Below are positions 37,001-44,339 of a DNA stretch of 64,000 nt, one piece after another. The first letter of the stretch is position 1, and every line of letters begins with the position of its first letter. Where the stretch lies: the NCBI RefSeq assembly GCF_947495255.1, contig NZ_CANLYI010000004.1:124001-188000 (forward strand), read 5' to 3'. The notes under the pieces were generated by a model, which did no database searches, was not told where the DNA came from, and saw only the letters and a list, made by a program, of their open reading frames with translations. The stretch is from an uncultured Winogradskyella sp. GTDB taxonomy: Bacteria; Bacteroidota; Bacteroidia; Flavobacteriales; Flavobacteriaceae. Made by a program: the position numbers and the translations under genes.

Positions 37001-37730
37001 CAGCTGCAATTTGTTGCAAAAAGTACGATTGACCGTTAAATTTAATTTGTGCGTTCTCAGGAATTACATTTCCTGCAGTTGAAACTTGTAACCTAAAATC
37101 TTTATTTTCTATAGCTTGAAGCGATTCATTCAATACAAAAAACTGAAAAGGTGCTGGTGGCTCGTATGCCGTTTTGTAATTAACAACACGTTCGTAACTA
37201 TCACTAAACCAATTTATTTTTCCGGTAACAAACGACAACAATAAAATAGCAATAGGAATAGCTGCATATTTTAAATATTTGGTATTTGATTTAAAATTAA
37301 CGGCTGATTTAAAAGGAATGGGTTGTAACTCTTGAGACTTCTGCTCTATACTTGCTAATAGTAAATCGGATTGTTGAGGGCTTTGATTAAGTTGAAGTAC
37401 GTTTAATAGTTTATCGTTCACTTCTGGAAAATGATTTCCTATAAGTTTTGAAGCCGTTTCAAAATTGATACCTTGTCTTAGTTTGAATAAATGTGACAAC
37501 GGAATGGCTATGAATTTAACGAAGAGTGCTAATTCTACTGCGATAAACGTCCAAAATAATATCGTTCTAGCTGTTGGATTAAGCCATAACACATATTCTA
37601 CTAATAATGTAATTATAAGATATAACAAACCAATGGCGAAAAATAAGATAGCACCTTTTAGTAGTTCATTGGTATAATACCTTTTAATGAATTGCTCTAG
37701 CTTTTGTTTTATAGTTTCGAAATTGCTCAT
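34092..37730 (-). CDS. DUF4175 family giant membrane protein
   Basis: A 1212-residue protein of Bacteroidota-type DUF4175. Two helices lie near the N-terminus (LLKGAILFFAIGLLYLIITLLVEYV; TILFWTFIAVELALFVKFIA) and a third around 153-165 (YAAIPIAILLLSFVTG). A beta-rich domain to about residue 490 precedes a very long charged coiled coil (about 490-780), a poly-Gly stretch (AAAGGGGGGDQ) and a Gly-Lys-Asp-Gly-rich, collagen-like region (about 950-1085). The family function is not known to me. It overlaps ybeY by 8 bases. Extreme purine bias of the coding strand creates the ORFs 34445-34891, 34620-35015, 34651-34935 and 35827-36021, which are shadows. Confidence 0.85.
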   Translation of the reverse strand: MSNFETIKQKLEQFIKRYYTNELLKGAILFFAIGLLYLIITLLVEYVLWLNPTARTILFWTFIAVELALFVKFIAIPLSHLFKLRQGINFETASKLIGNHFPEVNDKLLNVLQLNQSPQQSDLLLASIEQKSQELQPIPFKSAVNFKSNTKYLKYAAIPIAILLLSFVTGKINWFSDSYERVVNYKTAYEPPAPFQFFVLNESLQAIENKDFRLQVSTAGNVIPENAQIKFNGQSYFLQQIAAGEFQYTFSLPKEAVEFTLSANDVTSKPYKLTVVNTPNLVNFEMVLDYPSHTKKQDEVLKSTGSAVIPEGTKITWKAKTKSTTGVHIYAQDTLSFKSKDNGNFEGSKQLYKNYNYSITTSNGDLKDYENLAYNINVVKDIYPELNIKVQIDSIDQQSLYFYGQASDDYGLTKLQLVYYPSEDESKKVVEPINISKSNFSEFVSAFPNQFNLEDGVSYQLYFEVFDNDALHNYKRTKSSTFSYRKLTKDEEEQKQLNEQNETIKDISKTFDKLQEQDKKLEELSKTQKEKESLNFNDKKKFEEFLKRQKNQEQLMKNFNKKLQDNLEEFQKDEKKDDQFKEDLKERLKENEEQLKKDEELLKELEELKDKINKEEFTQKLEELAKQNKNKKRSMKQLLELTKRFYVMKKAEKVSSELEKLSEEQDELSKKEKENTKEAQEKLNEDFDKLQKDLEDLKREDRQLQKPMKIARDEFLEDEIKFDQKEAKEALEQKEDSESKEDAEKAKEQQEKAKKKQKQAAQKMKEISDMLKKAAAGGGGGGDQAAEDIDALRQILENSLLYSFDQEALMETFESIGINNNNYGKYIIEQSNLREHFEHIDDSLFALSLRQPKISEKVNSQITEVYFNIDKALEQLSENRLYQGVGAQQYAVTSTNELASFLSDVLDNMEMDMNPSQGEGEGESQLEDIIMSQEELNKKMEEGVKKGEEGKEGEKGEEGDKGKEGEGQKPGKDGKEGEGEKPGDKGKAGKEGNDGKSGDNGKSGEGQGKGGKGGKSGKNGEQKDEGNEGGQKEGDGQGKNGEGKGKNGKDGKNGGAGNGEGEGEKNDGYGEGGSEEQNGELFKIYQKQQLLRQALEDRLGKEGRIESAGQLIKQMEEIELDLLNTGFTNQTLQKMMDVQHKLLKMENATFMQGQDTKRKSETNKEEFNQNNPSQIPTAKQYFNTTEILNRQALPLQNHLKKKIQEYFKKTND

Positions 37731-37752
37731 TTAGCCAATTATAATTCTTCTT

Positions 37753-38676
37753 TTAACTCCAGTTTATCAAATTATCTTTATCAACAATAGACCAACTGTG
37801 CGGATGACGCTCTCCATTAGAACGGTAACCTTTATTTTCTGTTGCAATATACTGCACGTCTTTAAACCCAAAATCCTTCAAAGATTCAGATAGGCTTTTT
37901 ATATAATATGCATTCATTTCATCATATTTAGCCATTGTTCTTTCTTTCCACCAAAGCGTATCTGGTTCTGTATAAAGTCTAATTCTTGTGTTTTTTAAGT
38001 TTTCTATATTATCAAAATTATTCGTCTCTGACGTAAACACAGCAAACGCTTCATAGTTAGAAATGTTTTTATGAGGATTACCAAATTCTTTTCTTAATGT
38101 TTGCAGTATCCATGTGCTTTCTTCCATTGTAGAATTAGACAAATTACGCTTTATGTTTTTTTCTGAAGTCTTATACAAAGCTACTAAATCAATAGGCGAA
38201 TCAACAATAAAAACACCTTCTGGAACTAAATTAGAATTTCCATTAGTCATGTAATCACTTATTAAAAGTGCCATATTTCCACCACTAGAAAATCCACCTA
38301 TAAAAATATTATCTTCAGGCAATTTATGCTCATTAAAAATAAATTGAAGTTCCTTAGTTAGTTCTTCTAATTCACTTTTTCCGAGCCATAATTTTCTATT
38401 ATAGTTCATATACAAAACGGCAACGTCATTATTTTTAGCGTTTTCAAGTATTTTAAATTCTCGCTTTACATCTTTAGCCGTTTCAGGAAAACCTCCAAAA
38501 AGCACTAAGCTTGCTTTTATATTTTTTGTTGGTTGATGTAATTCATAATTATCGCGTTTTATCTCTATAAACTTTTCTTCTACTAAGTTTTCTGTTTCCT
38601 CTTTTACCTCTTTCACTTCATTTTTACATGAGATAAAAACAGTAATTATTAATAGTATTACTAAAAGCTTCTTCAT
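37753..38676 (-). CDS. Alpha/beta hydrolase-like lipoprotein
   Basis: A 307-residue protein with signal MKKLLVILLIITVFISCKNE, whose Ile-Ser-Cys is a lipobox. The nucleophile elbow is IFIGGFSSGGNMAL (Ser in GFSSGG), the oxyanion region is LVLFGGFPET, and a C-terminal HPHSWSIVD could give the catalytic histidine. VDSPIDLVALY resembles the acid turn. This is a probable secreted esterase or peptidase-type alpha/beta hydrolase of unknown substrate. It lies 22 bases from the DUF4175 gene on the same strand and is divergent from gltX. Confidence 0.77.
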   Translation of the reverse strand: MKKLLVILLIITVFISCKNEVKEVKEETENLVEEKFIEIKRDNYELHQPTKNIKASLVLFGGFPETAKDVKREFKILENAKNNDVAVLYMNYNRKLWLGKSELEELTKELQFIFNEHKLPEDNIFIGGFSSGGNMALLISDYMTNGNSNLVPEGVFIVDSPIDLVALYKTSEKNIKRNLSNSTMEESTWILQTLRKEFGNPHKNISNYEAFAVFTSETNNFDNIENLKNTRIRLYTEPDTLWWKERTMAKYDEMNAYYIKSLSESLKDFGFKDVQYIATENKGYRSNGERHPHSWSIVDKDNLINWS

Positions 38677-38842
38677 GGATTCAATTGTAAAATAAAAAAT
38701 GCTAAACTACACTCTATATTACCTTTAACTGACTAAACTACAAATTTATTTTAATCGAAAATAGTTGAAAACTAATAAGATTCTGTTAATATAGAAGAAT
38801 TAACGCTTAAATACGGTAAAACTTAACAACTGCTTATTTTCT

Positions 38843-38872
38843 TTGTTCTAAAAATCTATCAAACTATCTTTG
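38843..38872 (+). promoter_or_regulatory. Promoter of gltX
   Basis: TTG (38843-38845), 19-base spacer and TATCTTTG (38865-38872) give a full match to the Bacteroidota consensus. The -7 element ends 17 bases before the gltX ATG, implying a leader of about 10 bases. Confidence 0.75.
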
Positions 38873-38889
38873 CGCTTTAATATACAATT

Positions 38890-40404
38890 ATGTCTAAAAA
38901 AGTACGTGTGCGTTTTGCACCAAGTCCAACAGGACCATTACATATTGGTGGTGTAAGAACCGCTTTATTCAACTATTTATTTGCCAAAAAACATGGTGGT
39001 GATTTTGTCCTCAGAATTGAGGATACAGACCAAAATCGTTATGTTGAAGGTGCTGAAGATTACATCGTTGAATCATTAAATTGGTGTGGCATTTCTTTTG
39101 ATGAAGGCCCAAATAAAAACGAAAAATTCGGTCCTTACAGACAAAGTGAGCGTAAGGATTTGTATAAACAATATGCAGATGAATTAATAGCAAGCGGAAA
39201 TGCTTATTATGCTTTTGATACTGCAGAACAATTAGATGCTGAGCGTAAAGGACATGAAGAAAAAGGTAAAACTTTTATTTACAACTGGCATAACCGTGAA
39301 AGAGGACGTTTAGTTAACTCTTTAGTTTTAACTGAAGACGAAACGAAAGCTAAAATTGATGCTGGTGAGGATTTTGTAATTCGTTTTAAATCGCCTCAAG
39401 ATGAAACGTTACATCTTACAGATATTATTCGTGGAAACATAAAAATTGATACCAATGTTTTAGACGATAAAGTGTTATTTAAAAGTGATGGCATGCCAAC
39501 CTATCACCTAGCGAATATTGTCGATGACCATTTAATGGAAATTACACATGTTATCCGTGGTGAAGAATGGTTACCATCTTTAGCATTGCATAAATTATTA
39601 TATGATGCATTTGGTTGGGAAGCACCAGAATTTGCACATTTGCCATTGATTTTAAAACCAACAGGAAAAGGAAAACTAAGCAAGCGTGATGGAGATAAAA
39701 TGGGCTTTCCTGTATTTCCTTTAGAATATACAGCACCAGACGGAACGGTTTCTAGAGGTTATAAAGAAGATAGCTATTTCCCAGAAGCGGTTGTAAATTT
39801 CTTAGCCTTTTTAGGATGGAATCCTGGAACGGAACAAGAGATTTTCAGTTTAGAGCAATTAGTTGCTGATTTTGATTTAGCAAGAGTAAATAAAGCTGGC
39901 GCACGTTTTGACCCAGATAAAACCAAATGGTTTAATCATCATTACATGCAACAGCAATTAGATTTAGATTTAGCTGAGCAGTTTAAAGCTATAAGACCAG
40001 AATTATCAGACATTGATGTTAATTACATCGCTTTAGTTGTTGGGTTAATTAAAGAACGTGCAACGTTTGTTAATGATTTTTGGGATTTGAGTCACTTCTT
40101 TTTTACAGCGCCAACAGCTTATGATGAAAAAGCGTCTAAAAAAGCTCTAAAAGAAGGAACAGCTGATGTAATGACAAAGGTTATTGAACTTGTTAATGCT
40201 ACTGATGACTTTACGGTTGAAAATCTTCAAACCAACATTAAAGGTTGGATTACTGATAACGAAATTGGTTTTGGTAAAGTTATGATGCCTTTAAGGCTCG
40301 CTTTAGTTGGAGCATTACAAGGACCAGATGTTTTTGATATTATGTATATGATTGGTAAAACAGAAACGGTTAGTCGAATTGAAGCTTTAATCAAGCAAGT
40401 TTAG
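38890..40404 (+). CDS. gltX: Glutamate-tRNA ligase
   Basis: A 504-residue class I aminoacyl-tRNA synthetase. RFAPSPTGPLHIGGVRTALFNYLFAK is the HIGH region, LRIEDTDQNRYVEG follows it, HVIRGEEWLPSLALHKLLYDAFG matches the family and GKLSKRDGDKMGFP is the KMSKS loop. It charges tRNA-Glu. The partner glnS at 44340 makes Gln-tRNA directly, so Glu need not be mischarged here. A clear promoter precedes it and a hairpin with 16-base arms follows it. The minus-strand ORFs inside are shadows. Confidence 0.97.
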   Translation: MSKKVRVRFAPSPTGPLHIGGVRTALFNYLFAKKHGGDFVLRIEDTDQNRYVEGAEDYIVESLNWCGISFDEGPNKNEKFGPYRQSERKDLYKQYADELIASGNAYYAFDTAEQLDAERKGHEEKGKTFIYNWHNRERGRLVNSLVLTEDETKAKIDAGEDFVIRFKSPQDETLHLTDIIRGNIKIDTNVLDDKVLFKSDGMPTYHLANIVDDHLMEITHVIRGEEWLPSLALHKLLYDAFGWEAPEFAHLPLILKPTGKGKLSKRDGDKMGFPVFPLEYTAPDGTVSRGYKEDSYFPEAVVNFLAFLGWNPGTEQEIFSLEQLVADFDLARVNKAGARFDPDKTKWFNHHYMQQQLDLDLAEQFKAIRPELSDIDVNYIALVVGLIKERATFVNDFWDLSHFFFTAPTAYDEKASKKALKEGTADVMTKVIELVNATDDFTVENLQTNIKGWITDNEIGFGKVMMPLRLALVGALQGPDVFDIMYMIGKTETVSRIEALIKQV

Positions 40405-40415
40405 TGTACCAACTA

Positions 40416-40448
40416 AGACCTGTCAGGTTTTAAAAACCTGACAGGTCT
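40416..40448 (+). terminator. Palindromic repeat between gltX and SGNH hydrolase gene
   Basis: AGACCTGTCAGGTTTT, one A, then the exact complement AAAACCTGACAGGTCT. The hairpin starts 11 bases after the gltX stop. No T-run follows it, so termination is uncertain; the same core (CCTGTCAGG) is what I remember as a dispersed repeat in Flavobacteriia. Confidence 0.6.
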
Positions 40449-40461
40449 GAAAATTATATAT

Positions 40462-41445
40462 ATGAAGTCCAATTTTTTCATTTTAATCTTTGTTTTAACG
40501 CTAGTTACTTCATGTAAAAGTGAAAAAAAATCAGAAATAGATTTAGTGACTAAAGAATTGCCTTTACACAATAAACGTGTATTAATTTTAGGTAATAGTA
40601 TTACGCAACATGGTCATTATGTAGACTTTATAGAATATTATCTACGTAAGCAATATACTGATAATCAATTAGATATTATCAGTATAGGCTTATCTAGTGA
40701 AACTATTTCTGGGACCTCAGAAGACCAACGTGAGTATCCTAGACCAAATGTTAGAACACGATTAGATAAGGCTTTAACTGAAATTAAACCAGATTTAGTT
40801 ATTGCGTGTTATGGGATGAATGATGGAAATTATCATCCACTAGATAGCCTTAGATTTCAAGAATATAAAACTGGCATTTCAGAATTAAAAACTAAGGTTG
40901 AAGGCATCAATGCTCAATTAATTTTGATGACACCAACTATTTTTGACCCAAATCCTATTGAAGAACGCGTGTCAAAAGATGGTGAAAAACATGAATATTG
41001 GCACCCATATTATAAGTATAATGATGTATTAGAAGCGTATGCTGATTGGTTGTTGAGTATAGAAACTGATGCGCTTCAAGTTATAGATTTACACCATCAC
41101 CTTGGTCCTATTTTGGCTGAAATGAAAACGATTAAAGCAGATTCTACTTTTATTCCAGATGGTGTTCATCCTAATAAAATTGGACATTTATATATGGCTC
41201 AAAAAATTTTAAAAGATTTATATCCTGAAATTTCTATTGAACATCCTATTGCTGAAATAGAGTTTTTAAAAATAGATTCGCTTTATAGTTTAGTTAGCAA
41301 AAGACGCGAACTACGTTCTGAAGGTTGGCGCAATTACGTTGGTTATACTAAAAATGGTGAGACTATAAAATGGGATTCTATTTCTGCTACCAAAACGGAA
41401 GTAGAAAAATTAGATAAAGCCATTGAAAACTTAATGAGTAAATAG
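40462..41445 (+). CDS. SGNH/GDSL hydrolase-type lipoprotein
   Basis: A 327-residue protein with signal MKSNFFILIFVLTLVTSCKSE (Thr-Ser-Cys lipobox). The SGNH blocks are visible: RVLILGNSITQHGH (GNS replaces GDS), VIACYGMNDGNYH (block III Gly-x-Asn-Asp) and PDGVHPNKIGHLYMA (block V catalytic Asp-x-x-His). It is a surface or periplasmic esterase, often a carbohydrate O-acetylesterase in this phylum. A possible counterpart of the polysaccharide acetylation genes is conjecture. It follows gltX after the hairpin repeat. Confidence 0.88.
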   Translation: MKSNFFILIFVLTLVTSCKSEKKSEIDLVTKELPLHNKRVLILGNSITQHGHYVDFIEYYLRKQYTDNQLDIISIGLSSETISGTSEDQREYPRPNVRTRLDKALTEIKPDLVIACYGMNDGNYHPLDSLRFQEYKTGISELKTKVEGINAQLILMTPTIFDPNPIEERVSKDGEKHEYWHPYYKYNDVLEAYADWLLSIETDALQVIDLHHHLGPILAEMKTIKADSTFIPDGVHPNKIGHLYMAQKILKDLYPEISIEHPIAEIEFLKIDSLYSLVSKRRELRSEGWRNYVGYTKNGETIKWDSISATKTEVEKLDKAIENLMSK

Positions 41446-41455
41446 GAATTTATTA

Positions 41456-42133
41456 CTACAATGTAATATTTAAAGTTAAAGCCATTAAAGATTGATTCCC
41501 TTTAAACTTATCACTAGTTCCAATATTTAAATCTTGGTTATTTAATTTACCTAGCATATTTGTAAAGCCATAAATATATTGCGCTCTAATAAACAAACGT
41601 CTTACACCTAAAGTTAAACCTACAGCACCATTGGCATTAAAGTTTGATATTTTTCTGATATCTTCAGTCAATAAACTATTATAACCTATAATAATATAGC
41701 CTTCTTTACTTTCGTCCTTAAGTTCTAATTCGCTATTATATTGTAGAATAGGACCCACATCTAATGTTAGGTTATTACTAATTAATTTTATGTGAAACAA
41801 GAAAGAAATGTCAGCAGTAAACATTTTGTATTCTACAAACTCATTAGTTAAAAGTCCAATTTTAGATGCATTAATATCTACATGGTTCTGAGATAATTGC
41901 ATAGTATAACTAACATTATACCATCTATGAGGAAGGTCTACTGAAGCAGACATTCCGCCAATAAAACCAGTATTAGCTTTAGTTTCAAAATTATCTGTCA
42001 GAATATCAAATTGTGTAACGCCTCCTTGTAAACCAATACCATTTTTGATTTTATAATTTTTGCGTTGTGCGTAACTTATTGTAACAAAAAGGATACAAAT
42101 GACGACTAATAGAATAGATTTTGTGTTTTTCAT
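41456..42133 (-). CDS. Outer membrane beta-barrel protein (PorT-like)
   Basis: A 225-residue protein with a signal peptide (MKNTKSILLVVICILFVTISYAQ) and alternating hydrophobic strands such as YNVSYTMQLSQNHVDI and LTLDVGPILQYNSELEL, ending in a terminal strand SLMALTLNITL. This is the shape of a small 8-stranded outer-membrane barrel like those grouped as PorT or OMP_b-brl. No motif gives a function. It lies convergent with the SGNH gene and divergent from the SPFH gene. Confidence 0.8.
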   Translation of the reverse strand: MKNTKSILLVVICILFVTISYAQRKNYKIKNGIGLQGGVTQFDILTDNFETKANTGFIGGMSASVDLPHRWYNVSYTMQLSQNHVDINASKIGLLTNEFVEYKMFTADISFLFHIKLISNNLTLDVGPILQYNSELELKDESKEGYIIIGYNSLLTEDIRKISNFNANGAVGLTLGVRRLFIRAQYIYGFTNMLGKLNNQDLNIGTSDKFKGNQSLMALTLNITL

Positions 42134-42229
42134 GCTAATAATTAAAAGCTGATAGAGACAAACCTAAGTAAAATAATTAATATTACTTACTTTTAGAGTC
42201 TCGTATTATTTAACCTTAAAAAACGTGTT

Positions 42230-43162
42230 ATGGGTCAATTTATTCTAGTTCCAATTATATTTTTTGGAATAATCATTTTAATTTCATCCTTTTTTGTGGT
42301 GAAACAACAAACCGCAGCCATTATAGAACGCTTTGGTAAATTTCATAGTATTAGACAATCTGGTTTACACCTTAAAATTCCTTTAGTAGATAAAGTAGCC
42401 GGAAAACTGAGTTTAAAAATTCAACAATTAGATGTTATTATAGAAACTAAAACATTAGATGATGTATTTGTTCGTCTTAAAGTTTCTGTTCAATATAAAG
42501 TGATTAGAGAAAAAGTTTATGACGCATTTTACAAACTAGATTATCCACATGATCAGATTACATCTTATGTATTTGATGTTGTGCGTGCTGAAGTTCCTAA
42601 AATGAAATTAGATGATGTATTTGTGCGTAAAGATGATGTTGCTATAGCAGTAAAAACAGAATTAAATGATGCCATGATGGAGTATGGTTACGATATCATT
42701 AAAACCTTAGTAACTGATATTGATCCAGATGCACAAGTAAAAGCTGCTATGAACAGAATTAATGCTGCTGATAGAGAAAAAACAGCTGCTCAATTTGAAG
42801 GTGATGCTGCAAGAATTTTAATTGTAGAGAAAGCAAAAGCTGAGGCAGAAAGTAAACGTTTACAAGGACAAGGTATTGCAGATCAAAGACGTGAAATAGC
42901 ACGTGGTTTAGAAGAGTCTGTAGATGTTTTAAATAGAGTTGGTATTAACTCACAAGAAGCATCTGCACTTATCGTTGTTACACAACATTATGATACGTTA
43001 CAATCCATTGGAAGTGAAACAAATAGTAATTTAATATTGTTACCTAATTCACCACAAGCAGGAAGTACAATGCTTAACGATATGGTGGCAAGTTTTACAG
43101 CTAGTAATCAAATTGGTGAAGCAATGAAGGCCTCTAAGAACAAAAAGAAAAACGATGAATAA
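42230..43162 (+). CDS. SPFH/band-7 domain protein (stomatin-like)
   Basis: A 310-residue protein with an N-terminal helix (FILVPIIFFGIIILISSFFVV) and an SPFH domain: VKQQTAAIIERFGKFHSIRQSGLHLKIPLVDKVAGKLSLKIQQLDV. The heptad region EKTAAQFEGDAARILIVEKAKAEAESKRLQGQGIADQRREIARGL is typical of bacterial slipins, which oligomerise at membrane microdomains. A basic C-terminal tail (KASKNKKKNDE) follows. It overlaps the next gene by 8 bases, indicating an operon. Confidence 0.92.
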   Translation: MGQFILVPIIFFGIIILISSFFVVKQQTAAIIERFGKFHSIRQSGLHLKIPLVDKVAGKLSLKIQQLDVIIETKTLDDVFVRLKVSVQYKVIREKVYDAFYKLDYPHDQITSYVFDVVRAEVPKMKLDDVFVRKDDVAIAVKTELNDAMMEYGYDIIKTLVTDIDPDAQVKAAMNRINAADREKTAAQFEGDAARILIVEKAKAEAESKRLQGQGIADQRREIARGLEESVDVLNRVGINSQEASALIVVTQHYDTLQSIGSETNSNLILLPNSPQAGSTMLNDMVASFTASNQIGEAMKASKNKKKNDE

Positions 43163-43670
43163 ATTAAAGAATATTCTATTATTAGTATTATTAGTGAGCA
43201 GTACAATTGCATTTTCCCAAACTAAAGAAAGTGCTATAAAAGATGCTACAGCAACAACAAAAGCCAATATAGACATGGATTTTGATACTGTAATAAAACA
43301 CACTTTACCTGCTGTATTAGACATGATGGGTGGAAAAGATGCTGCTTTACAGGTTTTAAAATCTACTATGGAAGGTGCAAAAGCACAAGGTTTAGTATTT
43401 GAAAAAGCGGAAGTTATTAAGGTATCTGAACTAACTAAAGAGCAAGGTCAATCGCGCTGTATAGTTGAAGGCTACACACAAATGACCATGTCTGGACAAC
43501 GAGTAAAGACTAAAATTCATTACATTGGAATATATAATGATGTTGATAAATACTGGTGGTTTGTAGAAGCAAAGCAATTGAATAATAAAGTTTTGGCTAA
43601 TAAAATATTACCAAATTTTGAAACTGCTCTTGAGATTCCTGAAGATGATGTACAGGTTGAAAAGATTTAA
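43155..43670 (+). CDS. Hypothetical secreted protein, operon with SPFH gene
   Basis: A 171-residue protein with a signal peptide (MNKLKNILLLVLLVSSTIAFSQ). The mature part is helical then beta-rich (VKTKIHYIGIYNDVDKYWWFVEAKQLNN) and carries no motif I recognise. The 8-base overlap with the SPFH gene suggests coupled translation. It is followed by a strong terminator. The minus-strand ORF 43049-43324 is a shadow. Confidence 0.78.
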   Translation: MNKLKNILLLVLLVSSTIAFSQTKESAIKDATATTKANIDMDFDTVIKHTLPAVLDMMGGKDAALQVLKSTMEGAKAQGLVFEKAEVIKVSELTKEQGQSRCIVEGYTQMTMSGQRVKTKIHYIGIYNDVDKYWWFVEAKQLNNKVLANKILPNFETALEIPEDDVQVEKI

Positions 43671-43686
43671 TTAAGTATTATACTAT

Positions 43687-43722
43687 AAAAAAAGCCCTCT
43701 AGCATTTTAGAGGGCTTTTTTT
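43687..43722. terminator. Intrinsic terminator
   Basis: AAAAGCCCTCT, an 8-base loop AGCATTTT and AGAGGGCTTTT pair, with seven T on the plus side and a matching A-run on the minus side. It separates the convergent SPFH operon and the DUF1761 gene. Confidence 0.92.
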
Positions 43723-43731
43723 ATTTTAAGT

Positions 43732-44223
43732 TTATTTTAAACCACATAGAATACTTCCCATTACAGTTAAAGTTACAATCCAATACCCAACATTTACAAA
43801 AATATACTTTACGCTTTTACGCTCAAATAGTGCAATAGTCCCAATAATTGGAAGTGCACCAAGTACGCCAAACATAGCACCATGTAATGCACCATGTTTA
43901 TAAGTTCTAAAAGTATTTCCGTAATCTGCCATAAACGCTTTAAACGATGGTTCTGCTAACTCTGGTTCTGCTCCTACCATGCTTAAAGCTCCCCATTGAT
44001 GGTTTGTAAATTGCATTAACAAGAAACTCAACATTGCCGCAAAAATTAAGGCTAAACCAAAAATAATAGCAATGTTTCCACTTTTCATACGTTCTTCGGT
44101 CATTCCAGATTCGCGCATCCAAGTAATCCCAAATCCAAATTTAGGATTGTACCATAAAGCTCCAATAAATAAGGCCGCAACAGCTGCAATTGGTATCGCA
44201 ATTAGATTGATAGGTAATTCCAT
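43732..44223 (-). CDS. DUF1761 family membrane protein
   Basis: A 163-residue protein with four hydrophobic helices. MELPINLIAIPIAAVAALFIGALWYNPKFGFGITWMRESGMTEE is the signature beginning of DUF1761, and the repeated pattern of Trp and Gly-rich helix ends fits. Function is not known to me. It stands between two terminators, so it is a single transcription unit. ORFs 43940-44122 and 44072-44257 are shadows. Confidence 0.85.
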   Translation of the reverse strand: MELPINLIAIPIAAVAALFIGALWYNPKFGFGITWMRESGMTEERMKSGNIAIIFGLALIFAAMLSFLLMQFTNHQWGALSMVGAEPELAEPSFKAFMADYGNTFRTYKHGALHGAMFGVLGALPIIGTIALFERKSVKYIFVNVGYWIVTLTVMGSILCGLK

Positions 44224-44263
44224 AATGTCTTTTGTTTTATTAGTTAGTTTGAATTAAAAGTAC

Positions 44264-44296
44264 AAAAAAACCTCTAAACGCTAACGTTAGAGGTTT
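44264..44296 (-). terminator. Intrinsic terminator of glnS
   Basis: On the minus strand AAACCTCTAA, a loop and TTAGAGGTTT form a 10-base-pair stem followed by seven T in total. It lies 43 bases past the glnS stop. Confidence 0.88.
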
Positions 44297-44339
44297 ATGA
44301 CTTAAAGATATACTCAAATTCAGTATGTCAAATTTTTAA

